This document shows positions 57,001 to 64,000 of a DNA stretch of 64,000 bases, one piece after another (the first letter of the stretch is position 1; each line of letters opens with the position of its first letter). Below the pieces are notes generated by a model that was not told where the DNA came from, ran no database searches, and saw only the letters and a program-made list of their open reading frames with translations. Source of the stretch: Nautilus pompilius (taxonomy: Eukaryota > Mollusca > Cephalopoda > Nautilida > Nautilidae); the NCBI GenBank assembly GCA_018389105.1, contig JACATO010002133.1, positions 62,001 through 126,000 of the forward strand. Direction: 5' to 3'. Position numbers and translations under genes: made by a program.

Positions 57001-59901
57001 GATAGACAATGTGTTCATGTTGTTAGACAAAATATATGTGATGGGTGTTCATCTTTAACAATTAGCTCATTGGACTTAATAAGAAAATACATTTACCAAG
57101 ACCCAGGAAAGGCAGACACTGGAATATTTGCGGGTATAACATTAATGCAATTTGCATTTAATCAGATCTCCAATAAAAATTGCTTAATTTACCGGTAAGC
57201 TTCAAATATTTTCTCCTCTTCTTCATCTATATCATCTTCCTTTTCATCAAGTTCATGTAAAGACAAATTTTCAAGACATTTTTCTAGGAGGAAGAGAGAA
57301 GAAAGAAATGCTAATATTAGTAAATGGAAGTACAACAAAACAAAATCAAAATTGACAGTACAACAAAAATGCTTATATATATTTTTTTAATCTTTTTTTA
57401 AAAAATAAAAACGTCAAACCTTGACATAGCTTCATTTCTAATGGAACATATGAATTACTTTTCAGACAAATGTCGGTGAATAGTTTAACTGCTTTTTGAA
57501 ATGCTGGAGAATTTCTCCTGAGAGTTTTTTTACACTCTAAAATAGAACAAAGTGTAACAAAGTACTGACTAGTAAAGCTATCCTGAAATAAATTTATACA
57601 ACAGAATCTCTTTCAGCACAGCTAGAAATCAAATAACAGTTTGAAATGAAGTTTACTCAATCTAACCCCTACCTTTTAAAACTTTTACAGTTATGCTGAA
57701 AGCTTACTACTAGTAATACTAATATTATTATTGCAAAGTAATCTAAAGCCAAAAAGTTTTGCTTTTCTATTTTTTAACTGTTTTCTCTAGAATTTTTAAA
57801 GCAAAACAAGAAACAAACAATGTATGCTAACAAGGGAATTGGCATCTTCTAATAATAATAATAATAATAAATCATTACTACAATTAAGCAAACAAAATCA
57901 AAATAACTGAATTAAAATATCCAGTACTTGTCAGATATCTAAATGAAAGTGCCATGACAAAATCATATCTCCCATCTTTGATGCACCCCAACTCACCTTG
58001 GGTTTTTTTGTTGATTGTGCTTTCCATCATGTCAATGATGTCTGTTTCTGAAACTTCCTTTTCTTTTGGAGGAATGATGCCCTTCTGACGGAGAACATCG
58101 TTCCACACCGTGTCTTCATTGGGATTCTGAAACGGGATGACAAACGGTTAGTAAAGAAACTTTTAAAAAAATGATGATTGAACTTCTAAGCCAAAATAAG
58201 TGCAGAATTCGAGGGCACTATGATGATGGCATGGAATGGAAGATTACTTGAACGTGACTAAATGAAGAAATGCCTTGAACTCTGCGAAAAATCTTAAGGT
58301 TGGTAATAACCGGTCTCTAGTTACTGGCAGAAGTTCAGAAAACATTTGTAACCGGTCTGTTCCAATCGCGAAACCAAAACATTGGACTGACATACGGCAT
58401 AAGGATTGGCTACAGAATTTGGTGGACTGCTCAGGAATGGTAACCGTTCCAGACGGGGCAGCTCGACACCTTGCTCTATGACCTGGTCAGGCTGGAGTAA
58501 TAAATTCGCTCTGATCACATTATGTTTTATTCTTCAGGTTTTCCGTTAACTCGCGTCTTCAAATTAGGTAGCCAGAACCTTTATGTTTTTTTTTTTGCTG
58601 CCAGGACTTTCAGGAATACCAACAAAAGACATGCACTGAGTTTGTCTGTCACCACCAAATGTCAAGGTAAGACGATGATGATAACAACAAGATGGAACTT
58701 TTATTACACCTTGAAAGGTAAGACACCCACAGAGACACAATACAAAAATAATTGCCCGCCTCCGGTAAAAACGAAACAGTATACAACACTAGCTTTTTCT
58801 TTCGAAAGTGGAAAAGGATTAGATACAGTTACAAAACTGAGGTGCATTCCTTTGTTTATTCGTGGCTTTTAGATTACATCTCCCCTTCTTCCCTGATTCT
58901 TTTGTCGGACTCGGATCTCGTGCTGAAACCAAGGATCAGCGGTGTGAATAACCGTTCTTCTTTACACTTCTTGACCATCATCCTCCCCATGGCAGCTGGG
59001 GACCAGATTCAGAGACTGTTTAATCTACCGCTTTGTAGTCACGCCACAGGGTTAGGTGTTAGCGGTTACACGTCTCCGGGTAGTTAGGGTTAGCGGTTAC
59101 ACGTCTCCGGGTAGTTAACGCTAGCGGTTACACATCTCCGGGTAGTTAGGGTTAGCGGTTACACGTCTCCGGGTAGTTAGGGTTAGCGGTTACACGTCTC
59201 CGGGTAGTTATGGTTAGCGATTACACACCACCGGGTAGTTAGGGTTAGCGGTTACACGTCTCCGGGTAGTTAACGCTAGCGGTTACACGTCTCCGGGTAG
59301 TTAGGGTTAGCGGTTACACGTCTCCGGGTAGTTAGGGTTAGCGGTTACACGTCTCCGGGTAGTTAGGGTTAGCGGTTACACACCTCCGGGTAGTTAGGGT
59401 TAGCGGTTACACACCTCCGGGTAGTTAGGGTTAGCGATTACACGTCTCCGGGTAGTTAGGGTTAGCGGTTACACACCTCCGGGTAGGTAACGTTAGCGGT
59501 TACACACCTCCGGGTAGTTAGGGTTAGCGGTTACACGTCTCCGGGTAGTTAGGGTTAGCGGTTACACACCTCCGGGTAGTTAGGGTTAGCGATTACACAC
59601 CTCCGGGTAGTTAGGGTTAGCGATTACACGTCTCCGGGTAGTTAGGGTTAGCGGTTACACACCTCCGGGTAGTTAGGGTTAGCGATTACACGTCTCCGGG
59701 TAGTTAGGGTTAGCGGTTACACACCTCCGGGTAGTTAGGGTTAGCGATTACACGTCTCCGGGTAGTTAGGGTTAGCGGTTACACACCTCCGGGTAGTTAG
59801 GGTTAGCGGTTACACATCTCCGGGTAGTTAGGGTTAGCGGTATGTAAAGCAGCGTTACACTACAATCTTAAAATAGATAAATAAATTAGACCTACCTGCA
59901 T
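50957..59901 (-). CDS. PDCL3: Phosducin-like protein 3 (PDCL3), complete, 6 coding exons
   Basis: This is a thioredoxin-fold co-chaperone of the phosducin family. Characterised PDCL3/VIAF proteins bind the CCT chaperonin and help fold cytoskeletal clients, and PDCL3 has also been linked to IAP binding and VEGFR2 stability. Exons on the minus strand in order are 59896-59901, 57997-58126, 57193-57283, 56253-56396, 53833-54041 and 50957-51093, totalling 717 nt or 238 residues; human PDCL3 has 239. The N-terminus [19 protein letters not shown] matches the human MQDPNADTEWNDILRKKGI. Other diagnostic blocks are [52 protein letters not shown] and [11 protein letters not shown]. The CxxC of true thioredoxins is absent, as in the family. 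The acidic low-complexity C-terminus ends SKSNDW. PDCL2 is a less likely paralogue. Confidence 0.95.
51470..51780 (-). mobile_element. Degraded Tc1-like transposase fragment
   Basis: The minus strand reads [19 protein letters not shown] (the Tc1 GGGSVMVWG block), then in another frame [17 protein letters not shown] (the FQQDNDPKHTA block), and then a SWLIQSPD-like segment. The order is correct for Tc1. The element may extend to about 52480, but I cannot see its end. Confidence 0.65.
52961..53130 (+). mobile_element. tRNA-derived SINE head
   Basis: TAGCTTAGTATGTGG fits a pol III A-box, and GGTTCAATTCC about 30 bp later is a perfect B-box match (GGTTCRANYCC). The intervening and flanking sequence does not fold as an intact tRNA, and an unrelated body follows, which is the SINE arrangement. 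A lone tRNA pseudogene is the alternative. Confidence 0.5.
53833..54041 (-). CDS. PDCL3: PDCL3 exon 5: thioredoxin-like core
   Basis: The acceptor is TTTTCTAG and the donor GTGAGT. The peptide reads [20 protein letters not shown], then [19 protein letters not shown], then [20 protein letters not shown] and [10 protein letters not shown]. It contains the family signatures [11 protein letters not shown] and FIGP-FGGM. Confidence 0.96.
54148..54228. mobile_element. Palindromic TA-flanked MITE, copy C
   Basis: The left arm is CTAGGGATGTTTGAATGAAA and the reversed right arm is CTGGGGATATTAAAATAAAA. TA dinucleotides flank it at 54146-54147 and 54229-54230. It is 81 bp and homologous to copies A and B. 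Confidence 0.85.
54604..55294 (-). mobile_element. Internally deleted DD41D-type mariner with perfect 30-bp ends
   Basis: The element begins CAGGGTGTTCCAAAAGTCTT and ends with its exact inverse complement. The terminal inverted repeats are perfect over 30 bp, with TA on both sides (54602-54603, 55295-55296). The minus strand keeps a 128-codon open frame for the C-terminal transposase only, including [10 protein letters not shown] and [13 protein letters not shown]. Forty-one residues separate these two aspartates, the spacing of the rosa-type DD41D group. The DNA-binding domain and first aspartate are missing. Confidence 0.92.
56253..56396 (-). CDS. PDCL3: PDCL3 exon 4: start of thioredoxin-like domain
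   Basis: The acceptor is TTTCTCTAAG and the donor GTAAGT. The product [20 protein letters not shown] runs on into [20 protein letters not shown] and VVLHVYKS. It contains the phosducin-family FGEV-EIS block and the first beta strands of the thioredoxin-like fold. Confidence 0.95.
56397..57192 (-). other. PDCL3 intron, 796 bp
   Basis: This is an AT-rich intron between exons 3 and 4 with good splice borders. I see nothing else in it. Confidence 0.85.
57193..57283 (-). CDS. PDCL3: PDCL3 exon 3
   Basis: The acceptor is a good pyrimidine tract ending CTCCTAG, and the donor is GTAAAT. The 91-nt exon encodes [20 protein letters not shown] and continues EEEKIFEAY. This corresponds to the human segment EDMTLEELEDHEDEFNEEDE with its downstream ERAIEMY. 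It ends in phase 2 and the next exon completes the arginine codon. Confidence 0.92.
57284..57996 (-). other. PDCL3 intron with possible cassette exon
   Basis: This 713-bp intron contains the candidate 117-nt in-phase exon at 57420-57536 and an (AAT)n run near 57850-57870. Confidence 0.75.
57420..57536 (-). CDS. Possible PDCL3 cassette exon
   Basis: A 117-nt stretch in the intron between exons 2 and 3 is bounded by an acceptor-like TTTGTTCTATTTTAG and a weaker donor-like GTTTGA. It is open in exactly the phase (1-1) needed to insert 39 residues, beginning [17 protein letters not shown] and ending PLEMKLCQ. No counterpart is known to me in PDCL3 of other animals, and the base model is already full length without it. 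Chance remains a reasonable explanation. Confidence 0.25.
57997..58126 (-). CDS. PDCL3: PDCL3 exon 2
   Basis: The acceptor reads CCCGTTTCAG and the donor GTGAGT. The product [20 protein letters not shown], then [16 protein letters not shown], is the N-terminal helix region of PDCL3. It ends KKTQ with one extra base (phase 1). Confidence 0.94.
58127..59895 (-). other. PDCL3 intron 1
   Basis: This intron separates the two-codon exon 1 from exon 2. Its 5' half is almost entirely the 31-bp minisatellite at 59051-59840, whose edge lies 55 bp from the donor site. The rest is less AT-rich than other introns and has no recognised gene. Confidence 0.8.
59051..59840. repeat. 31-bp minisatellite with telomere-like core, about 25 units
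   Basis: Each unit contains TAGTTAGGGTTAGCGGTTAC followed by an 11-bp ACGTCTCCGGG-type segment with variants (ACACCTCC, ACATCTCC, GATTACAC). I count 25 copies of the CCGGG block. The TTAGGGTTAG core matches 1.7 units of the animal telomere repeat. A few units have TAACGCTAG instead. Confidence 0.95.
59896..59901 (-). CDS. PDCL3: PDCL3 exon 1: two-codon coding part (Met-Gln)
   Basis: The minus strand reads ACCAAAATGCAG followed by the donor GTAGGT. Joined to the next exon, which starts AATCCCAATGAAGAC, it gives MQNPNED, the expected PDCL3 N-terminus. No other upstream ATG gives this join. The microexon-sized coding part would be missed by automatic gene finding. Confidence 0.85.
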
Positions 59902-60000
59902 TTTGGTCAGATTATAACCGCCAGCCCCTGAAGACTCCTTTTTAGGCTCGTTCTGTATGGTGAGAAAACCATTTCCGCTTGAATTCGCTTATCTCCCTTG
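59902..60000 (-). promoter_or_regulatory. PDCL3 5' leader with candidate uORF
   Basis: The stretch upstream of the PDCL3 start codon is moderately GC-balanced and contains a minus-strand ATG at 59970-59972. That ATG opens a 21-codon reading frame ending at TGA 59907-59909, six bases before the main start. If the transcript starts beyond 59972, this could dampen translation. No TATA box is obvious, and the transcription start cannot be placed from sequence. Confidence 0.3.
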
Positions 60001-60097
60001 AATTGTATATATATATATATTTTTTTTTTCCTTCTTCTTCAAAGATATTCTAAGGGAGACAACCGTCCAAACTCGAAACTCGAAAATTAGATTTATT

Positions 60098-60137
60098 ACC
60101 AACAACAACAACAACAACAACAACAATAATAATAATA

Positions 60138-60181
<44 letters not shown>

Positions 60182-60203
60182 TAATAATAATAATAATAAT
60201 AGT
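60098..60203. repeat. (CAA)n(TAA)n microsatellite
   Basis: ACAACAACA repeats pass into AATAATAAT repeats for about 100 bp, just upstream of the PDCL3 leader. Confidence 0.95.
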
Positions 60204-61079
60204 GGTCACTACAGATATAAAACACAGCAGGATAAAATAAAGAAGTAAATGTGTAACCCAAAACGTACTTTTGTTTTGCTTTCTTTTAAAATTCTTTCTT
60301 TTTTTTTTTTTTAATTTACCTCTTAAGTTGATTCATTATACTTACTTTTCATCTTATATGTGGCTTGAATTTTTAAGAATGATTTCGAACTGCTGGGCCT
60401 CTACTGAAACTTGCTAGAACATTGCAATGTACAACTGGAGATATTTTAGTGTCAGATTTAAGAGAAAATCTAAAGTAAACTATGCGGATTTTTAGAATTG
60501 CATTTGATGATACACACCTGAGACGTATTTTAATTTATTATATAAAGACGACTTTATAATTAATGCTGTCACTGCTTTTGTTTGTTTGTAGATTGGTTGG
60601 TTTCCTCTAACTGCGAATGGAAGACCTATATACGGTAGTTTTACGTTTAAACATCGAGCGATTACCTGTAGTTACGAGAGAGCAAATACAATAGCAACAA
60701 TAACAGACGAGGAAAGGCGAGCTGACTTTCCCGGCCTTCCGCCTCACATTTATCCGGTCAAAGATGATCTACACATTGGAGGTATTTGGGAATGGTGCAG
60801 CAGGAAAGATGCGGGAACTGGAGATAATTTAAAGCACTGTTCTCTGCTTAACCACAGGATGTGTGAAATCAACACCGAACGAAGCATTACAAATAGAAAA
60901 AAAAACCTCTCGGACTGCATCGCAATATACAGGAAAATACTGTAAACTGCAATGTCTTCCTAAAGATCATGATGCCAACAAAATAATTGAAAAATCTAAC
61001 ATCTTTTTTTTTTTTTTTTCAGAATACCAGCTGCAGTAGAAATAAAGAGACTGAACTTAAATAGACCAGATAATCCAAT
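60204..61079. other. Flank upstream of PDCL3
   Basis: This region is AT-rich at first, then more balanced from 60600 to 60900. Translations of the balanced part are short and not recognisable. A poly-T run lies at about 61004-61019. Confidence 0.5.
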
Positions 61080-61630
61080 GCCTATTCCAGTGGTAGGTGG
61101 GACTGTCTTTGCAATGGAATCCAGTTGAACTCAATCTAGAAATTCCTGGCATAGGAACAAAGAACACAGGTATACCAGGTCAAATAGAGCAAATGGCCTT
61201 GGAAATAATGGAAGCAAAATACCACGATTATAACCAAATATATACAGATGGCTCCCTGGACACGGAAGATGACAAGAAGAGGGAAGCAATCTACATTTAA
61301 AAAAACAAACAAACAAGCGAATAATTCTCATACGCATGCCTCCTCCACACGATGGCATTAAACAGACCAGAGAAGGAGGGCAGAGAACAAGAACAAAGGA
61401 AATCGATCAACCTTACAGATTCCCTCTCAGCTTTACAAGCAGATGAGAAACAAACCATCAGCCTACTATCACCACATTCATTCTATACACTAACTATTAT
61501 CACCCAGCATAGCAAACCAAAAGGGGAAGCGTTTCACTGGGTACCGAGCTATGTGGGCTGGCAGGGAAACGAGAAAGCTGGTGGGCGACAAAGCTGCCTC
61601 AAGACTGGTCAAGGGCTGAGTCTGTGAAGC
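61080..61630 (+). mobile_element. LINE fragment: RNase H domain remnant
   Basis: The + strand reads YHDYNQIYTDGSLDTEDD, containing the YTDGS start of the RNase H domain of jockey/I-type non-LTR retrotransposons. Next come LTDSLSALQADEKQTI (the DSLSAL block) and FHWVPSYVGWQGNEKAGG (the WVPSHVGIQGNEKAD block) in another frame. The order is right, with frameshifts and a shortened spacer. The reverse transcriptase is not present. Confidence 0.75.
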
Positions 61631-62110
61631 ACCTTTTTTTTTTTTTTTTGACTGCCCTGGGTGGATCAGAGTTGGGGTTTAACTGTGTGGAAGGGATGAG
61701 GGAGAAATTGTGTCCACTGAAAGCATCTGCTAGCTAGGGAAACTTTTCTGCGGCTATCTATGGCTGGAGGAGGAAACGTGCTATGGTCTCACGACTGGCG
61801 CCCTGAATACAACACAACAAAAGCAATAACAAACAAACAAACAAACAGAAGAACTCAGACGAACGCTTTTTGTAATTTGCACAAGTAAACCCACTGTTTC
61901 TTTTATAGTTTCATAGGATTATTCAACATAAATACGCATTCGAAGAGAAGTTAATTCGCAATCAAAGGGTAGTTAATCTGAGTTGTACATCTTAATGGTC
62001 ACTTCTTTTTTTTTTCACATCACACCCAGCCGTACAACAGAAATACGGGAATTTTCAGTGGCATCACATTGTGTAATTCGAGTCAAAATTTTGCTATGGA
62101 AACATGCCCG
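61631..62110. other. Unassigned flank
   Basis: I see nothing here beyond poly-T runs and an (ACAA)n stretch near 61830. Confidence 0.5.
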
Positions 62111-62964
62111 GTGAGAGAGAGAGAGAGAGATGACGCCAGTAGTACAGTGTGTGAGAGAGAGAGAAATGACGTCAGTAATACAGTGAGTGAGAGAGATAAA
62201 TGACGTCAGTAGTACAGTGGTGAGAGAGAGAGAGAGAGAGAGAGAGAAATGACGTCAGTAGTACAGTGTGTGAGAGAGAGAGAAATGACGTCAGTAGTAC
62301 AGTGAGTGAGAGAGAGATGGTGTCAGTAGTACAGTGTGAGAGAGAGAAATGACGTCAGTAGTACAGTGAGTGAGAGAGAGATGGTGTCAGTAGTACAGTG
62401 TGAGAGAGAGAAATGACGTCAGTAGTACAGTGAGTGAGAGAGAGATGACGTCAGTAGTACAGTGTGTGAGAGAGAGAAATGACGTCAGTAGTACAGTGTG
62501 TGAGAGAGAGAGATGACGTCAGTAGTACAGTGAGTGAGAGGGAGAGAGATGACGTCAGTAGTACAGTGTGTGAGAGAGAGAAATGACGTCAGTAGTACAG
62601 TGAGTGAGAGAGAGAGATGACGTCAGTAGTACAGTGAGTGAGAGAGAGAGATGACGTCAGTAGTACAGTGTGTGAGAGAGAGAGATGACGTCAGTAGTAC
62701 AGTGAGTGAGAGGGAGAGAGATGACGTCAGTAGTACAGTGTGTGAGAGAGAGAAATGACGTCAGTAGTACAGTGTGTGAGAGAGAGAGATGACGTCAGTA
62801 GTACAGTGAGTGAGAGAGAGAAATGACGTCAGTAGTACAGTGTGAGAGAAGGAGAGATGACGTCAGTAGTACAGTGAGTGAGAGAGAGAGATGACGTCAG
62901 TAGTACAGTGAGTGAGAGAGAGAGATGACGTCAGTAGTACAGTGTGAGAGAGAGAGAGAGAGAT
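62111..62964. repeat. GA/GT-rich minisatellite with CRE octamers
   Basis: Twenty-four units share ATGACGTCAGTAGTACAGTG with (GA)n and GTGTGTGAGA or GTGAGTGAGA spacers. Twenty-one carry a perfect TGACGTCA; three are variants (TGACGCCA once, TGGTGTCA twice). The core is clearly related to the array at 12572-13085 (TGACGTCAGTACAG there, TGACGTCAGTAGTACAG here). Confidence 0.95.
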
Positions 62965-64000
62965 GGGGGGAATTGATTCCGCGCGGCCATATGACGGAGC
63001 GACTGCTGACGACATCTCCATCAGCTACAGTTGAAAGTTCCAGAATTCATCTTCGGCGAGCGACACCACCATTCACCGACCACGTCAGAAGCATTTTTCG
63101 AGAAATTGTTGAAATAAAAAAAAACAAAAACAATCTAATAAGTTACAGCACGTTGTCTTGACAACTGGTTCAGAGGGAGCGCCACTTGTCTGTAGGATGT
63201 TGCCCAACGTGTGTATCTCACTGATAATATTTATAGAGCCAGATCAGTCGCCATCTGGCCAGTCGACATGGCAGATTACTGGTTGACCTACATCAAATTT
63301 CAAGTATCTGAATAATAACAACAGCAGCAGTAACGATGTCTACAGGAACTTTAGCTTCCTTTATGCACAATTGGTCTACCTACATTTCTAGGAAGAAGTG
63401 AGCAGCGAGCTGGAATGGCTGAATGCTGCTTTTAATTAGCTTCGCTCTGTTGGAAATGGTCAAGATAAACGCTGTTGGTTCGGAACTCTAGAGAAACACA
63501 GACACACTCTCTTGACCCGGGAAGGGGCTGGGAGAAGGACGGTCCATCTTTCGTCCCCTTCCCTCCATTTTTTTTGATGAAGAACGTTATTCCTCTATAC
63601 GCAAAAACATGGAAATTTCTTTGCCTTGTGGCCCAGAATCTATCATTTAAAATCGGCACAAGGTTTCTAACAGATTATGTCGGCCATGTTTACGTATTTC
63701 AGGGGCCGCGAGTCGGTGGGCAACGTGAGAATCTATCTCAGAGCTCGTTCCTCCCCACCCCGCCCATTTTTTTTTTTTTTTAATTACATTTTTTTCCCTT
63801 CTCCTTCTTTGGCCTTTAAAATCTTCTCTCCTTTTTTTACGCACGCGCAGGTAAATCGCCGAACACTCGACCAGTCGCCGCGTTTACGGTAATGGCCACC
63901 TCTCTGGGTCGCGGTGACCCAGCGGCTGGTTGCGCAACAGTCAAGTGGTTGGTTAGCCGCTTCGCCACCGCCAAAGAATGAAAAGGGAGCCGGCTGGCTT
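62965..64000. promoter_or_regulatory. CpG-richer stretch, possible promoter edge
   Basis: From about 63000, and strongly from 63690, CpG dinucleotides and GC content rise well above the window norm (for example ACGCACGCGCAGGTAAAT and GTCGCCGCGTTTACGG). A donor-like GTAAAT follows CGCGCAG near 63849. A short ATG frame at about 63893 ends within 30 codons. This could be the promoter or first exon of a gene beyond the window, but no protein is recognisable. Confidence 0.3.

Noticed and set aside
59989-60261. Tyr/Ile/Leu-rich minus frame
   Set aside because: It is a translation of the CAA/TAA microsatellite.
61352-61627. Independent gene from the 91-codon frame
   Set aside because: DSLSAL and WVPSYVGWQGNEKA mark it as part of a LINE RNase H remnant.
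62925-63161. Short frame running out of the right CRE array
   Set aside because: Its start is satellite, and the non-repeat part (about 50 residues) has no recognised relatives or splice evidence.

Overview
The window looks like intron-rich, AT-rich animal nuclear DNA. A lophotrochozoan, most likely a mollusc, fits best: one chico/IRS-type gene with multi-kilobase introns, TTAGGG-type telomere motifs, and many degraded Tc1/mariner, pogo and hAT elements. The phylum is an inference, since no database search was possible.

Positions 3487-48122 (+ strand) hold ten exons of an insulin receptor substrate gene. Together they encode 1270 residues: most of the PH domain, a complete PTB domain, a serine-rich middle, and a long tail with nine YxxM motifs, one YxN motif and two C-terminal tyrosines of the SHP2-binding type. 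The start codon and first PH strand lie upstream of the window. All exon junctions keep frame and have GT-AG borders.

Positions 50957-59901 (- strand) hold a complete phosducin-like 3 (PDCL3) gene of six coding exons and 238 residues, including a two-codon first exon. It converges tail-to-tail with IRS. A possible extra in-phase cassette exon lies at 57420-57536. One gene is an adaptor of insulin/IGF signalling and the other is a thioredoxin-fold co-chaperone for CCT folding; nothing in the sequence shows that they work together.

Introns and flanks are packed with repeats. There are two GA-rich minisatellites whose units carry the CRE octamer TGACGTCA (16 units in an IRS intron, 24 units near the right end). 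There is a 57-bp minisatellite of exactly 26 units in another IRS intron, and a 31-bp minisatellite carrying TTAGGG in PDCL3 intron 1. Transposons include a 74-bp hAT-like MITE and a 1.7-kb hAT-like element, each with perfect 8-bp target duplications. Others are Tc1/mariner copies, a deleted DD41D-type mariner with perfect 30-bp ends, a pogo/Tigger remnant, three copies of a palindromic TA-flanked MITE, tRNA-like SINE heads and a LINE RNase H fragment. The last kilobase is richer in CpG and may be the edge of another promoter. I found no credible tRNA or rRNA gene, CRISPR array or prokaryotic feature.
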